NCBI RefSeq assembly: GCF_964204645.1
Contig: NC_134026.1
Span: forward strand, 14,470,450 to 14,534,449
Direction: 5' to 3'
Origin: Tubulanus polymorphus
Lineage: Eukaryota > Nemertea > Palaeonemertea > Tubulaniformes > Tubulanidae
DNA length: 64,000 nt
The position numbers were made by a program, and so were the translations under genes. The notes below the pieces were generated by a model. It did not search any database, was not told the DNA's origin, and worked only from the letters and a program-made list of their open reading frames with translations. How positions within the stretch are numbered: the stretch's first letter is position 1; each line of letters begins with the position of its first letter. This document shows positions 9,807 to 20,611 of this stretch, piece by piece.

Positions 9807-11348
9807 CTGGATGCATGTGATCGAAAGGAAAAATTAATTACCGGGTATTCGATGGAAAAAATAAAATGAGATGATTTGGATATTATCGGAGCAATCCTCT
9901 TTTTGGTTGAATGGTCTAACCCCAGTATAGTCCCCGTGATTTGGAAATTCTCGGAGCCCTCCTTTATTTACTTACTAAATGACGTCACAAACTGTTATTT
10001 CGCCAGTGCTTGTTGTCTAACAATTCAATTCAATTCTTTATTTACAGTAACGTAATAAGTAATTTTAAGTTTCAAATACATTCAGACAATCTGTTGGTTG
10101 AGAGAGACCGTTATTACAGTATCAATTTATACATTTCGTTTCGAAGCTGTCAGTTGCCGAATCTGAACGAAGATGAATTTTATTTGACGAAATCGGCGGA
10201 AAATATATAATAATAATAATCAACAGAATTTCAAGAGGGCTTTCGACGAAAGTCAGAAAACCCTAATTATATGGATCGGAAACTCTCCAGCGATGCACTC
10301 TATGATCTTAAGAACCTGTCTCTGCTGACTGGGAATAAGATATTTCTCAGCGCGAAGGGGGCGGGGCGCAGCGTCACCAGGTCCCGCTCCGCGAGGAAGC
10401 TAGATTTTCAAAGAAATGAGTGCACGCGTACGGCTGTGACCACTTGTTAGGGACGTCATCAAGAAGGGTGGCTCCAAGAATCGCCACATCACAGGTTACC
10501 ATGGTTACTGTGAATAAATGGGATTCGACCATTCAAAAAATCAAAATGTACTTTCTTGTTTTGTAAAACAAGTTTATTCATGTCGTTATATAAAGCATTT
10601 TGTTTGGAACATTCTTTAATAATGTTTGTTGAGTTTAAAGCCAATTGTCGTTGTGTAATTCCATACTGGTCACTGACATCAAAGTTTTAGTTTTTGTTCA
10701 CATGTTTCGACTTATAAATATCCAACTTGTATGTTCTATCTTTAAATACAGGCCATGTGATTAATTGCGTATCACTCCGTTAGTTTAAAAAGAGAGCACA
10801 TATTTCAATATTGTTAAATAATTAACTACATCATCTTAACTACCCATCACATATAAAATTCAAATGTACGTGATGTATTCTGTAAGCTATGTAAGCTTGT
10901 TCTTAAAATACACTATGAATTTTCAATTTGTACTGACCATAATAGTTTATTTTTCGTAAATAAAATTTATATTTTAATCAAATAATTTCAAAATCTTTTC
11001 TATGCCCTCTGCAACAGAAAGTTACTAAGGACTATTACATATTCAGATGTACGTTGATAATTGATTCAATCGTCCCTTGAAATAATTATATGAACATTAT
11101 TTCGGAAAATGCAGGTGGCGCACAATAATAATACTTAAAACTCATCAAGCTGACGAGTCGTTTCCGTAACCAATGTTACAGACGGGTAACCAATCTACTC
11201 AACTCCACAGACAACTAAACGACCCGAGTAACCCCCAATTTGACTATAACTATAAATTATGTTATGTTAACCGCATTGGTGTGACTTGACACATCAAATG
11301 CGTATCCCGTATTGATATATTTCTATTATCCACTTTTCAAATTATGAA

Positions 11349-11395
11349 TAGCACGCCTGCTCAGAAAACCCGTTATCGCTGCGTTGCAGCTATAT
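11349..11395 (-). repeat. Short repeat terminus with hairpin, copy 2
   Basis: Reverse orientation relative to 9766: cagaaaacccgttatcgctg, then cgttgcagctatattt. Forms the right end of a 1.6 kb segment bounded by inverted copies. Confidence 0.5.
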
Positions 11396-12149
11396 TTATT
11401 TATGTAATTCAAAACTTCAGTGTCGTAAAAGTAGAATCTTAATTGACTATATTGCATAGGCCTAAAGCCAGGCCATCAGATGTGTATGGAATTGAATTGA
11501 ATTCAACACAGCAATTCGCCTGAAATTTGCGATGTATCTTTTTGAAAATTAGCGTTAGGATTGCGGGATGTCCACCCCATTTGAAAAAAGTTAATTGGTG
11601 ATCAAATATGGCTGCCGGTGGGGGTGGCCATCTTGAATTTCTTGTTTGCACGATGAAGCCCGATATTCTTGATAGATTTGATGTATATTGAGATCATCGG
11701 CTTTCAAATATGGCCGCCAGTGCAGCCATCTTGAATTTCTAGCACAAAACGACCTGCAATTCTTGATGCATTTTCATCAGTGTAAGAATGTTGGTAGGTG
11801 AAAAAGTATGTCCACCAGGGCTGCCAGATATCTTGGATCTACAATTCTTCATGTATTTTTTTCATCTAGGGTGATGTTTGGGGCAGCTAAAATGGGCTAG
11901 TCTTTTCATGTTAGGATATATTGATAGAAAATTATCTTTAACGCCACTACCATCTTAACAATTTTAAAATTTGATATCGCCACTACCATCTTAACTTTTT
12001 TAAAATTTGTTACATCGTTACAATGTAAATCTTTCTGTAAAACTTTGAATACGGAATCATTTTCATCTACTGCGTCGTGGAGGAATAAGGCCCGCGGGCC
12101 TCTTGACATTATCATTATTACATACTCAACGGATATTTTCTTCTTTCAG

Positions 12150-12342
12150 GTAAGGAACCGAGAAGATATTCATGATCTGCTTCAACTGAGTAATTACATA
12201 GACCTCGTTATTCCCAGAGGTTCGAAGGAGCTGGTTTCTAAGATCCAGGGAGCCACGGATATTCCAGTTCTCGGGCATAGTGAAGGTGTTTGCCACGTGT
12301 ACATAGACAACGACGTCGATCGACTAACCGCCAAAAGAATCG
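12150..12342 (+). CDS. ALDH18A1: ALDH18A1 exon, gamma-glutamyl phosphate reductase domain
   Basis: Encodes [20 protein letters not shown], then [12 protein letters not shown] and [18 protein letters not shown], highly characteristic of the reductase (ProA-like) half of delta-1-pyrroline-5-carboxylate synthase, the mitochondrial bifunctional enzyme of proline and ornithine synthesis. The acceptor is ttctttcag at 12141-12149; the exon ends ...AGAATCG with donor GTAGCT. Length 193 nt, leaving a phase-1 end that fits the exon at 26626 exactly (ATC G + TA AGG). No earlier exon of the gene is recognisable to the left, so it starts outside the window or in unrecognised short exons. Confidence 0.88.
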
Positions 12343-13403
12343 GTAGCTATTTTTGAAATAACGTTCATACTAACTGCGATTGGTTTGGATAGAAAAAGGA
12401 TTAATGGGGTTGCTGCCTTGATGATCGACGTAGTCATTATGCAGCTCTCAATCAATTGGATGAAGCCGCTGTCGCACCTATGCTCGAACAATCAATTAAG
12501 GCCCCAACATACGATAATTTCGCAAAATCTTGCATTGGATGTGGGAATTAAAAAGTCCTCTACCAGTGTTGATGTCTTTTCCACCAGTATCGGTTATAGT
12601 GTAAAATCCTCAACCGTTCAATTTATTTTTAGAGTGAAAGTAACTCGATTTCTTATTCTATCTATATATCGATTTTATGGACTTTCGCTTTAGCAAAGTC
12701 CATTATGCTAACGCATATGAAACTGTCTTCCTTTGGTACAAAATATCTTCCAAACGAGTCTCAGTTTCTCTTCGGAACTTTCAAAACATAAATCACAATG
12801 GATTTAATCGGAATCCGTTGCTTTTCTAATTTGAAAAATAAGCAACGGACTCAGTACTTGAATAAAGGCCCCGCAAAGAAATCGATGGAAAGAATATAAA
12901 GACGATAAGATCTCTTGCCGTTTACCCAAAATAACCATTTTCCAACCACATAAGCATATGCGGGTCTCTGTAGTATCTCTTGCTTGGATTGTGACACATT
13001 TTGCAACTTGTAGACCTCAATGTGTATAGATATGACTTCGATTGTTCTAATTTGACTTTTTATTTTAGAAGTGTTACCCTAAGTCATGGGGTTAAGTTAT
13101 GCTTGGTAAATCCATCCTCTCATTAAAGTATCAACGGTAACTAAGGTTTCCACATGATATACTTCAGAGTTCGTGACTTCCCTTGTAACCCCCCCCCCCC
13201 CCGTCATTCGTGCAAAACTGTGTCAGAGTGGCTCACCAGGTGTACCCACTGATCAAATCACATAATTTTTGTCATTCCATGAAAATAGTTTTTAGTCCAA
13301 AAACCGAAAATTCAGATTTTTTTAGCATTGATTGACGTTTATGATGTCATGCAATTTGTCAAAATATTATAATGTACCAATGCGTTAAGGCCAATATTCA
13401 AGG
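12343..13403. other. Intron sequence with a foldback repeat
   Basis: Start of a 14.3 kb intron. It contains a foldback end at 12677-12703 (atggactttcgc...gcaaagtccat), followed by cttcctttggtacaaaatat, which is also found at 27205-27230, so both belong to one repeat family. A run of 14 C lies at 13189-13202. No gene seen. Confidence 0.5.
12677..12790 (+). repeat. Foldback repeat end
   Basis: Palindrome atggactttcg / caaagtccat (12677-12703), then a conserved tail containing tcctttggtacaaaatatctt and ttcggaactttcaaaacat, matched at 27200-27252. Non-coding; a short non-autonomous element is the likely identity. Confidence 0.45.
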
Positions 13404-13616
13404 AAATATTTAAACAATTACTTATAGATAGGGTTAATTAGTGATACATTTAGAATATGAAGGATTAAAAGGAAATAAATATAAATTCAGAACATATTTA
13501 ACGGATAGATTTTATAGTTTATCAAGTGAAGATATTGTAGAATTATGTGCTGGTGATTTCTATTTCATATATAAAGGTAAGAATGGAAAAGGACACCATG
13601 ATATAGATTTTGAATG
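13404..13616 (+). pseudogene. HPE small gene, 5-prime truncated (copy F)
   Basis: C-terminal two thirds of the small gene: VIHLEYEGLKGNKYKFRTYL, DRFYSLSSEDI, DFYFIYKGKN, ending at a TGA at 13614. It is followed 22 nt later by gene 4, as in copy D, so this copy has the lineage-1 order (small gene between polymerase and gene 4). The polymerase itself is absent. Confidence 0.55.
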
Positions 13617-13637
13617 AAATGAAAATGTGTAAAATAA

Positions 13638-13972
13638 ATGGTAGAATTAAAAGAATATAGATTATATATTGATTATAGAAAACTTACAAATCATAAATGA
13701 CATAATTTGCTTATACAATTAGATAGAGAATTTAAAATTGTGTAGATTTAAAATTAGTTTATGTAATTCTTTTTACAATATATCGGATAAAAGTCTTGAT
13801 CATAATGTTTTAATGATTCATGTAAAAAAATTGAATAAATGGTATCATCTCTTTTTGAAACCAGGATTATATAATTTAGAGACTTAAGCGCAATATATAA
13901 ATTGAAATCTAGGTCAAAAATGGGTGGATCTGCAGGATTTGGGATTAAATTCTTTAAAAGTGATATTAGAAA
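13638..13972 (+). pseudogene. HPE gene 4, N-terminal half (copy F)
   Basis: Starts MVELKEYRLYIDYRKLTN after the aaaataaATG signal; continues through the VDLKLV and LCNSFYNIS region and ends with GFGIKFFKSDIRN, after which homology stops at about 13972. Several frameshifts. The junction leads into an unrelated ORF. Confidence 0.55.
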
Positions 13973-14278
13973 TTGAAATATGGCGTTTTCATACCAGAGT
14001 ACGCAGCAGATTGTGCTAAAGAATTTACGAGTTCTCCAGTAATAACATTTGCACAAAAAGGAAAAGTTGCTACATCAGGATTAAATATATTATGCAATTC
14101 ATTAGGTTTTCATACGAATATTGGTTTGATTAAACCTAAACCAAATTGTTTTATTCTAAGGCACACAGAAAAAGAAATAACTGAAGAAGTTAGAGATTTA
14201 TTTGAAATATATAACCCAATAGATTATGTTTATGATTTACTGAAGATGGAACATTTAACTGTGGATTTCCATTAATAG
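13973..14278 (+). CDS. Unrecognised ORF between gene 4 and PolB fragments
   Basis: A 100 aa ORF reading GVFIPEYAADCAKEFTSSPV, ITFAQKGKVATSGLN, KPKPNCFILRHTEKEITEEV and IYNPIDYVYDLLKMEHL. Its compact amino-acid usage and lack of stops suggest real coding sequence, but no family is recognised. It starts at a patch (ttttcataccagagta) resembling an HPE palindrome arm and ends where PolB motif C begins in another frame (NTDSYIQKIK). It may be an extra HPE gene or part of another element captured by recombination. Confidence 0.4.
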
Positions 14279-14283
14279 CGGCC

Positions 14284-14737
14284 AATACTGACAGTTACAT
14301 ACAAAAAATCAAGACAAATGACATAACAAAAGACTTAAAAACATTAAAACATCATTTTGACTTAAGCAATTATCCAAAAGATCATGAGCTATTTAGCATT
14401 GATAATAAAAGCAGCCTGGTAAGTTTAAAAATGAATTAGGGGGTGATGAAATTATTGAATTTGTTGGGATAAGAAGTAAAATGTATAGTTATAGAACAAA
14501 AGATCATGAAGCTGAAAAGTTAAAAGGAATAACAAAGCATGTGGTTGATAAACATATAGAATTTCAAGATTATATAAAGTGTTTATATAACTCAATTGTA
14601 ATGAAACATGAAATGAATTGTGATCAGAAGATTACGAGATGTACATTAATGAAGTTGAAAAAACTAGCTTAAATCCATTCGATGATAAAAGATATATTTT
14701 GGATGATGGAGAAAAAACATTACCTTATGGTTATTAA
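14284..14737 (+). pseudogene. HPE PolB C-terminal part (copy G)
   Basis: Begins inside palm motif C (NTDSYIQKIKTNDITKDL), then LKHHFDLSNYPKDHELF, a frameshift near 14425, IEFVGIRSKMYSYRTKDHEA, and the C-terminus PFDDKRYILDDGEKTLPYGY with a stop at 14735-14737. Catalytic motifs A and B are missing. Downstream neighbour is gene X on the opposite strand, tail to tail with a 4 nt overlap. Confidence 0.7.
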
Positions 14738-15455
14738 AACATAAAATCAATATCATCATACTCGAAATCACTACTGGTTTCTTCATTTTTATTTAATTGT
14801 TTAGGTTCTTCCATTTCATTTTTCTCTTTAAAATAAAATTCTATATTATTCCACATTTCATCTCGCTCTCTTTGTTTCTTCTTGTTTGTTAATTCATCAA
14901 ATGGAATTATAATATCGATGTTTAAAAAATTTACAATCTTATTTAAAAAGAATTCATAATTAATTGAATCTGTTATTTTATTATCCACATAATATCTTAA
15001 TATTTTTGTGAATGTTTCTTTTATATTTTCCATATCTTCTTCTGTTGAATTAGTTTTTTTATAATAATCGTTAAATAATAAATATAAATATATTTTCTTT
15101 TGTGTTAAATGTTGATGGAATAATTGTTTTTATTATATCTTTTTTAGTTATTTCACCATTTTTATTTTCTATCATTTTCATTTTTTCAAGCCATTGCTTA
15201 TTCTGGTGTATGATCTTCCATAGAACATATTTTAAAAATTTCATCTAGATATTTCAATTTTGGTTCTATATGAAAATCTCTAGTTTTTTCATCACCCCAT
15301 AAATTTCTTTGCCATCCACATTCATCACAAAATATCACAGAATCTTCTTGTATTAAATAATTATAAATACATTGTGGGGATTTTTTCTATCATTTCTTGG
15401 TAAAACATCTTCATTAAGTTCTTGGTATATCCTTTCGTTTTCTTTATGTTTTATT
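14734..15455 (-). pseudogene. HPE gene X, opposite-strand gene between PolB and gene 4 (copy G)
   Basis: The clear ORF at 14734-15033 (99 aa) has KETFTKILRYYVDNK, FDELTNKKKQRERDEMWN, and an acidic tail ending DFEYDDIDFMF. Upstream on the same strand, frames carry CDECGWQRNLWGDEK (a C-x2-C zinc ribbon half) and KLKYLDEIFKICSMEDH, so the gene was about 240 aa. Its start is not clear. It takes the place held by the small gene in copies D and F and is the only HPE gene read against the others. A zinc-ribbon N-terminus with an acidic C-terminus could fit a transcription-related protein; unproven. Confidence 0.45.
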
Positions 15456-15526
15456 GTTTTATTAAGGAAAAATTTTATTAAAATTAATTTCTAATGGTTC
15501 GATGTAATTTTTTTGTGATATAAATA

Positions 15527-16232
15527 ATGGCGGAATTAGAAGAATATAGAATATTTCCTGATTCTAGAAAACTTGCAAATTATACATCACATAATTTACT
15601 AGTACAATTAGATAGAGAATTTAAAAATTGTGTAGATTTAAAATTAGTAAATTTAAGTTTATGTAATTCTTTTCATAATATATCGAATAAAGTCTTGATC
15701 ATTTAGCTTTTAAAATTCATGTAAGAAAATTGATAAATGGTTTCATATTTATCTAAAACCAGGATTATATAATTTAGAAACATTAGCGCAAGAAATTAAT
15801 AAAAGAGCTCGTTTAAAAATGGGTGCAGCTGCTCGATTTCAAATTAGATTTATTAAAAGTGATAGTTCGAATAAAATAAGAATAAGGTTAACTAATGAAA
15901 AACATAGATTTCTAGTAAGAAAACCTTTAGCTAAACTGTTTGGAATTCTTCCAGATAGAGATTATTAAATATTGATACTTATACAAATATAATGCCTTTT
16001 ACCTACAAAAACATTTGACGCAACTAAAGATACAATTTGTAATTCTAGTATATTGAATATTTTACCATCAAAAAATGTTAAACAATTTGGAACACAAATA
16101 AATTATAATTTAGCTGAATGTGATTTCCTTGTATTCCAAAATTTAATAATTTTAAATTAGAAATAAGAAATCATAATGGTTACTTAATTGATTTAAATAA
16201 CTTTCCTGTAATTAGTAATTTCTTTTCTAAAT
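15527..16232 (+). pseudogene. HPE gene 4 (copy G)
   Basis: ATG at 15527 (MAELEEYRIFPDSRKLANYT), then LLVQLDREFKNCVDLKLVNL, KPGLYNLETLAQEINKRARL, RITNEKH-type beta strands and IGTQINYNLAECD. Several frameshifts and a short deletion near 15990-16010 (FYIYCNLIDP block partly lost). The end is fused to the leader of gene 8: genes 5, 6 and 7 are missing. Confidence 0.6.
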
Positions 16233-16234
16233 AA

Positions 16235-16676
16235 ATGGATGATAAAGTTGATAATATTGATATTATTTCTCATGATATAAATAAAACTAAATTAAAATTA
16301 TATTTGGAAAAACAAATATTAGAATTTGAAAATGATTTAAAAATTAAAAAAAAAACATTTAAAAAGCAAAATTACATATTATATTATTATTAGTAGTTCA
16401 GTTACAATTAGTTCCGTGATAACATTTCTAGCATTATTCTCACCATTAACACCTTTAGCTATCTCAATTGGAGCTTTAGGTTTAAGTTCAAGTGTATTAA
16501 CCGGCACAAGTTAAAAATTAAATATAAAAAGTAATAAAGAAAAAATTAAATGTAATATAAAAGAAATTAATAAATTGAAAAATACATTACATTATATAAT
16601 GAGTTTAAATGGTAATATAACAGTTGAAGAACAAGATAAATTATCAAAAGAATTAATAAATTATTATTTTTTTTGA
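16235..16676 (+). pseudogene. HPE gene 8 (copy G)
   Basis: ATG at 16235, MDDKVDNIDIISHDINKTKL, then a lysine-rich stretch, frameshift, membrane double segment (ISSSVTISSVITFLALFSPL), and C-terminus containing VEEQDKLSKELINY. The leader ttagtaatttcttttctaaataaATG carries the common signal. About 145 codons when intact. Confidence 0.6.
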
Positions 16677-16684
16677 TTATATAA

Positions 16685-18511
16685 ATGGTAGATAGTTTTC
16701 CAAAAGCTTTTCAATATAAAAATCAATTAAATATAATATTCTAGCAATAGATTTTTAATAAAGATATTTCATATAGAAATGAAGTTTTAGATTCATTAAT
16801 TAATTTAGATATTTATGTCACTGAAACTAATAATTTTAATGCATAGATGGAAAGTATATTTCATGTATATATAAATAATTTCAAAAAATTGAAAGATGAA
16901 AAACAATGGTTATTAAAATCTAATATGAAGTATTGGCAGAACCAATTAAATTTTGCAGTTTATTGCGCAACAATAGGATGTGGAATTAGTTGGAATGATC
17001 ATTTGAATAATTCAAAATATAAATTAATCCAAAGTTTATTTAGATTTCATACTTATTTTCAAATAAGAGACCCCTTTACCAGGATCTAGATATTTTAAAG
17101 AATTAGATAATAATATTAATTTATCAAAGTTTTATAAAATTTGTAATTAATTTAATATAGATATAAATAATTCTGATTTTAGAACAAAAATTGGAACAAT
17201 GAGATCACTTCCTTGCCCAAAAAAATTGTAGAATATTGCACACTTCCCATACCATCTAATATTTTTTTACAATATCCATAATGATAAATTAGGTTATGGT
17301 AAATAATAATAATAATAATAATAATTTATTTACTTATAAAGCGCATTTCTATAAAACATAATCATTGCACTTCACATTATTAAAACATATAAGACAGAAG
17401 CAGGTTAAAACACTAATTGTACAGGTTTCTAAAAAAAAAAATTTTTAAACGTGATTTAAAACATGAGACGGTTGGACTTTCACGAATTTCCTGTGGTAAG
17501 ACATCCATAAAGTTGGTGCCATGAAAGTAAAAGCTTTACGTCCAGCAACACGACTGTTATTAAGTTTAACTAAAATTGTTGGGTCATTGCTAGATCTAAG
17601 AGGTCGACTTGGAACATACTTAGTTAAAAGACTGCAAGTACACTGGAGCAGTACCATTAAGACATTTATAGACAATTAATAACATTTTAAAATTTACTCT
17701 ATCTAAGATGGGCAGCCAGTGCAAATCACTTAAAATAGGAGTAATATGGTCATTTTTTCTAGCCCTAGCAATTAGGCGAGCAGCATTATTCATTACAAGT
17801 TGCAGTTTTTTAATATTAGACGCAGATGTACCAGCCAACAGAGAGTTTGCATAGTCTAGCCTGGAAACCACTAAAGAGTTGACAGCATTTTTACACGATT
17901 GGTCATCCAGAAGGTGACGAATTTTGCTAATGCAATAAAGATGATAATTTGCTGTAGAATAGAAAATATAGATTTAAAAACATTAAATTTAAATTAGTTA
18001 CCGAAATTCTGCGATAATTTAAACAATAAAACAATAATGGTTGGATTTATTTTATTTTAGAAAATAGTGAAGATTTTACAAAATCAGGTATACAAAGAAT
18101 AAATCAATCAATTAGAACTTATTTGATATGTATTCTAGGTGCACAAGTTGAAACAAGATCCCCAATAATTGGAAATTTGAATACATCATTTGATACACAA
18201 AAACAATTCAAAGTTTTATTTGAAGATTCTTTCATAATGATAAAAATAGATCGATTCCAGAAAACATTGTAAGATATCAAAACTATTTAGATAAATCACA
18301 TGTAAGATTGAATTATTGTATAGGCCCTAATTTGTTAATTATTTCTAATGATTTAATATTAAAAATGGGTAATATAATTGGTTATAATAATTTAATTAAA
18401 ACTGCAACAATAGATAATAAGTTTGGATTAAAAGATATAAATAAAAAGATTATTACGGCTCCAAAACTAATGGAAGGTGAAAAAAATAAAAAAACATATT
18501 CAATCAACTGA
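16685..18511 (+). pseudogene. HPE gene 9, interrupted by a LINE (copy G)
   Basis: ATG at 16685 (MVDSFPKAFQYKNQLNI). Blocks in order: DLDIYVTETNN, FKKLKDEKQWLLKSNMKYWQ, NQLNFAVYCATIGCGISWND, FRFHTYFQI, then MRSLPCPKK near 17210; LINE insertion 17303-17960; then GWIYFILENSEDFTKSG, LICILGAQVETRSPIIGN, LNYCIGPNLLIISNDLILKM and the C-terminus KLMEGEKNKKTYSIN at 18511. Several stops. The last 35 nt overlap gene 10 in another frame. With about 390 codons visible it is the second largest HPE gene. Role unknown. Confidence 0.6.
17303..17960 (-). mobile_element. CR1-like LINE 3-prime end
   Basis: Minus-strand frames give SRLDYANSLLAGTSASNIKK, AARLIARARKNDHITPILSD, LHWLPILDRVNFKMLL and, after a frameshift, VPSRPLRSSNDPTILVKLNN and FTFMAPTLWMSYHRKFVK: the thumb/C-terminal part of CR1/L2-type reverse transcriptases. 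The 3-prime end is an (ATT)n tail at 17303-17327 on the plus strand. 5-prime truncated, as usual for LINE insertions. Inserted into HPE gene 9, whose uninterrupted homologue is in copy A. Confidence 0.8.
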
Positions 18512-18719
18512 AACTAAAACTAAGAATATCAAATTGGATAATGATTTTAAAATAAAAGATTACAATACTACAGAAAATATAAAAACTGATATTATCCAAC
18601 ATGATATAATTAAAACTAACAATGATAATAAATCCCATGAAAATACTAAATTAGCTATTACTTGTATAGGAATTGTAATAGGAGGAATATTTTTTATTTT
18701 AATTTTTTTTATTATATAA
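18477..18719 (+). CDS. HPE gene 10, C-terminal membrane anchor protein, intact
   Basis: 80 aa, MKKIKKHIQSTETKTKNIKL, with a polar, lysine- and asparagine-rich body and a single C-terminal hydrophobic segment (about residues 60-79, CIGIVIGGIFFILIFFII). A tail-anchored topology is likely. Overlaps the end of gene 9 by 35 nt and stops 1 nt before gene 11. Only copy G covers this region. Function unknown. Confidence 0.6.
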   Translation: MKKIKKHIQSTETKTKNIKLDNDFKIKDYNTTENIKTDIIQHDIIKTNNDNKSHENTKLAITCIGIVIGGIFFILIFFII

Positions 18720-18720
18720 A

Positions 18721-20130
18721 TGGATGTAGAAGGTGGAGAAGATATTGGAATGGATACTTTGATGAACCCGGCATAACTGAAGAACAACCGTCTGATTTTA
18801 GTGAAACAAGTTTTAATGACGGTAATGAGCCAGAATATGATAATAATTTAAATATGCCCGATTATGTTAAAAATGCAGAATCACAATTAGATCCTGAAAA
18901 TTAGATCCAGATTTAGTAAAACAAGATTTAGATGATTTAAACAAAATACCTAAATTAGAACGTATGATTGAAAATTCTAAACTTAACATAAATGATGAAG
19001 ACGTTGGACCTTTAGCAGATCAATTAAAATCTTTAGATGATGGTAAATGGTATTATCATTTGAAAGGTGATTATTATATTGATATCTCGAATCAAAGTAC
19101 AAAACTAAATAAAACATTAGCAGAATCAACTTTGAGAAAATTTAGAATTAAAAAAATCATTAATGATATTATAACTGATGTTACAATACAAGAAAAAGAT
19201 GATAATATAGACGTATTTAAACAAAGAATTAATGAATTATTTGAAATAATCAAAAAGAAATCAGAAACAGAAACAACTTCTGAACAGAATATAACTTCCA
19301 AAACTAGTAAACTTAAATCAAATAAAATTCCAATTGAAAAACTTTTACCGAATGGATTAATTGATGCAACGGATCAACAATTAGAAGATTAAATATATTT
19401 TCTGATAAAGCAATTAGAGAAATTATTAGTAAAAGACTTGCATCTGATAAAATTGTGCATGATAAAAGTATAAGAGATTTTAAAATTAGAACTTTAGAAA
19501 AAGATTGAACTGATAGAATTAAACAAATAGAACAATTAAAGTTAGATAGAGATAATAAAGTTATTGAAGAAATTGAATTTAAAAAAAGAAATGCATATTT
19601 AGAAAAAGAAAAAGATGATTTAGAATATAACATAAAATTACAGGAAGAAGAAATTAAGTTATTAAAAATTATCCTATGATTATAATATTAATAGATTAAA
19701 AGTTGTTGTTAGAGATTTGTTGATAAAACCAAATTCTCAAATATCATTAAAAGATAGAATAAAATTATTATTTAAATTAGAAGGTATAACAATTCGTTCA
19801 ATTCTAACAGCTGTAACTATGTTATTTACAATAGGTTTAGCTATTTCAAATTCATTAAAATCTACATCCAATAAACCGGATAAACCTCCGAGTAATAATT
19901 CTATACAAGATAAAGTTGAGGATGGTTTAAAAAAATTAGCAACATATCTATGGGAACTATCTAAAAAATCTGCTGCAGCATTACCTGGAATTATAGCATC
20001 GATTGTTGGTTTTGTTTTAAAATCTGCTGGAAGTATTATTAACTTTGCTGCTGAACATATTATTTCATTTTTAATTACAATTGTTAGTGCTATTATTTTT
20101 GGATTAGTGAATATGATAAAGAATAAATAA
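18721..20130 (+). pseudogene. HPE gene 11, coiled-coil and membrane-domain protein
   Basis: ATG at 18721 after tttttttttattatataa. Frame breaks near 18775, 18902, 19392, 19507 and 19680. Readable parts: acidic N-terminus with NLNMPDYVKNAESQL; KWYYHLKGDYYIDISNQSTK; a charged coiled coil (RIKQIEQLKLDRDNKVIEEI...); then the long intact end 19717-20130: RDRIKLLFKLEG-like basic stretch, ITIRSILTAVTMLFTIGLAI, KPPSNNSIQDKVEDGLKKL, and SAAALPGIIASIVGF followed by two or more membrane segments. Total about 460 codons. I recall this type of C-terminal block beside type-B polymerase elements of other invertebrates, but cannot verify it. Likely a virion or membrane protein. Confidence 0.55.
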
Positions 20131-20156
20131 GTAATTTAAATAATTTTTCTTAATAA

Positions 20157-20204
20157 ATGAGTGGTAGTTATATAAATCCTTACGAAGAGCAACTAAACTT
20201 ATGA
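20157..20204 (+). pseudogene. HPE gene 12, start only
   Basis: ATG at 20157 (MSGSYINPYEEQLN) after taatttttcttaataa, the same leader as genes 5-9 and 11. It is cut after about 15 codons at a gaagagcaac repeat and switches into gene 4 sequence of copy H. Confidence 0.4.
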
Positions 20205-20532
20205 AGAGCAACATAAATTTATAGTAAGAAAACCATTAGCTAAAATTGAAGCAAATAAACTTTAAACATATGTTGATGCTTTTGTAAATATAATACCTTT
20301 TACACATTTATATATATATTGTAATTTAATTGACCCTGTAAAAACATTTGAAGTAAATAAAGATAAAACTTGTAATTCTAGTATTTTAAATATTAACCAT
20401 TAAAGAATGTAAAACAAATTGGAACACAAATTAATTATAATTTCTCTGAATGTGATTTCAAACCATGTATTCCACAATTTAGTAATTTTGAGTTAGAAAT
20501 TAGAAATCTTAATGAATACCTAATTGATTTAA
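20205..20532 (+). pseudogene. HPE gene 4, C-terminal half, split by a Penelope element (copy H)
   Basis: Homology to gene 4 from EEQHKFIVRKPLAKI through FTHLYIYCNLIDPVKTFEV, IGTQINYNFSECDFKPCIPQ and ELEIRNLNEYLIDL. The gene resumes at 23308 (NFPVIYGLVVRCNE) after the Penelope insertion and stops at 23352. Confidence 0.6.
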
Positions 20533-20611
20533 CCCTGTGGAAGCCCAAACATGCTTCTGGCAGTAGGGCATACCCTTGCAATTACACTAAGCGCCACATA
20601 GTTGAGTCTGC

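Larger units (their letters stand above)
8871..12149. other. Intronic or upstream non-coding stretch with scattered repeats
   Basis: No gene recognised apart from a LINE scrap at 9022-9144. Two inverted copies of a short hairpin-bearing repeat end (9766-9806 and 11349-11395) bound a 1.6 kb segment. Short imperfect repeats with atggccgcc...ccatcttgaatttct lie at 11600-11760, and a 37 bp unit cgccactaccatcttaac...ttttaaaatttg is duplicated at 11940-12010. It lies directly upstream of the first visible ALDH18A1 exon and is presumably its preceding intron. Confidence 0.5.

Noticed and set aside
9766-11395. Segment bounded by inverted repeat ends as a complete transposon with a gene
   Set aside because: No target duplication is visible and the only ORFs are short; kept as a repeat pair only.
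13189-13202. Run of 14 C as a possible telomere or origin signal
   Set aside because: A lone homopolymer in an intron without repeats or associated genes.
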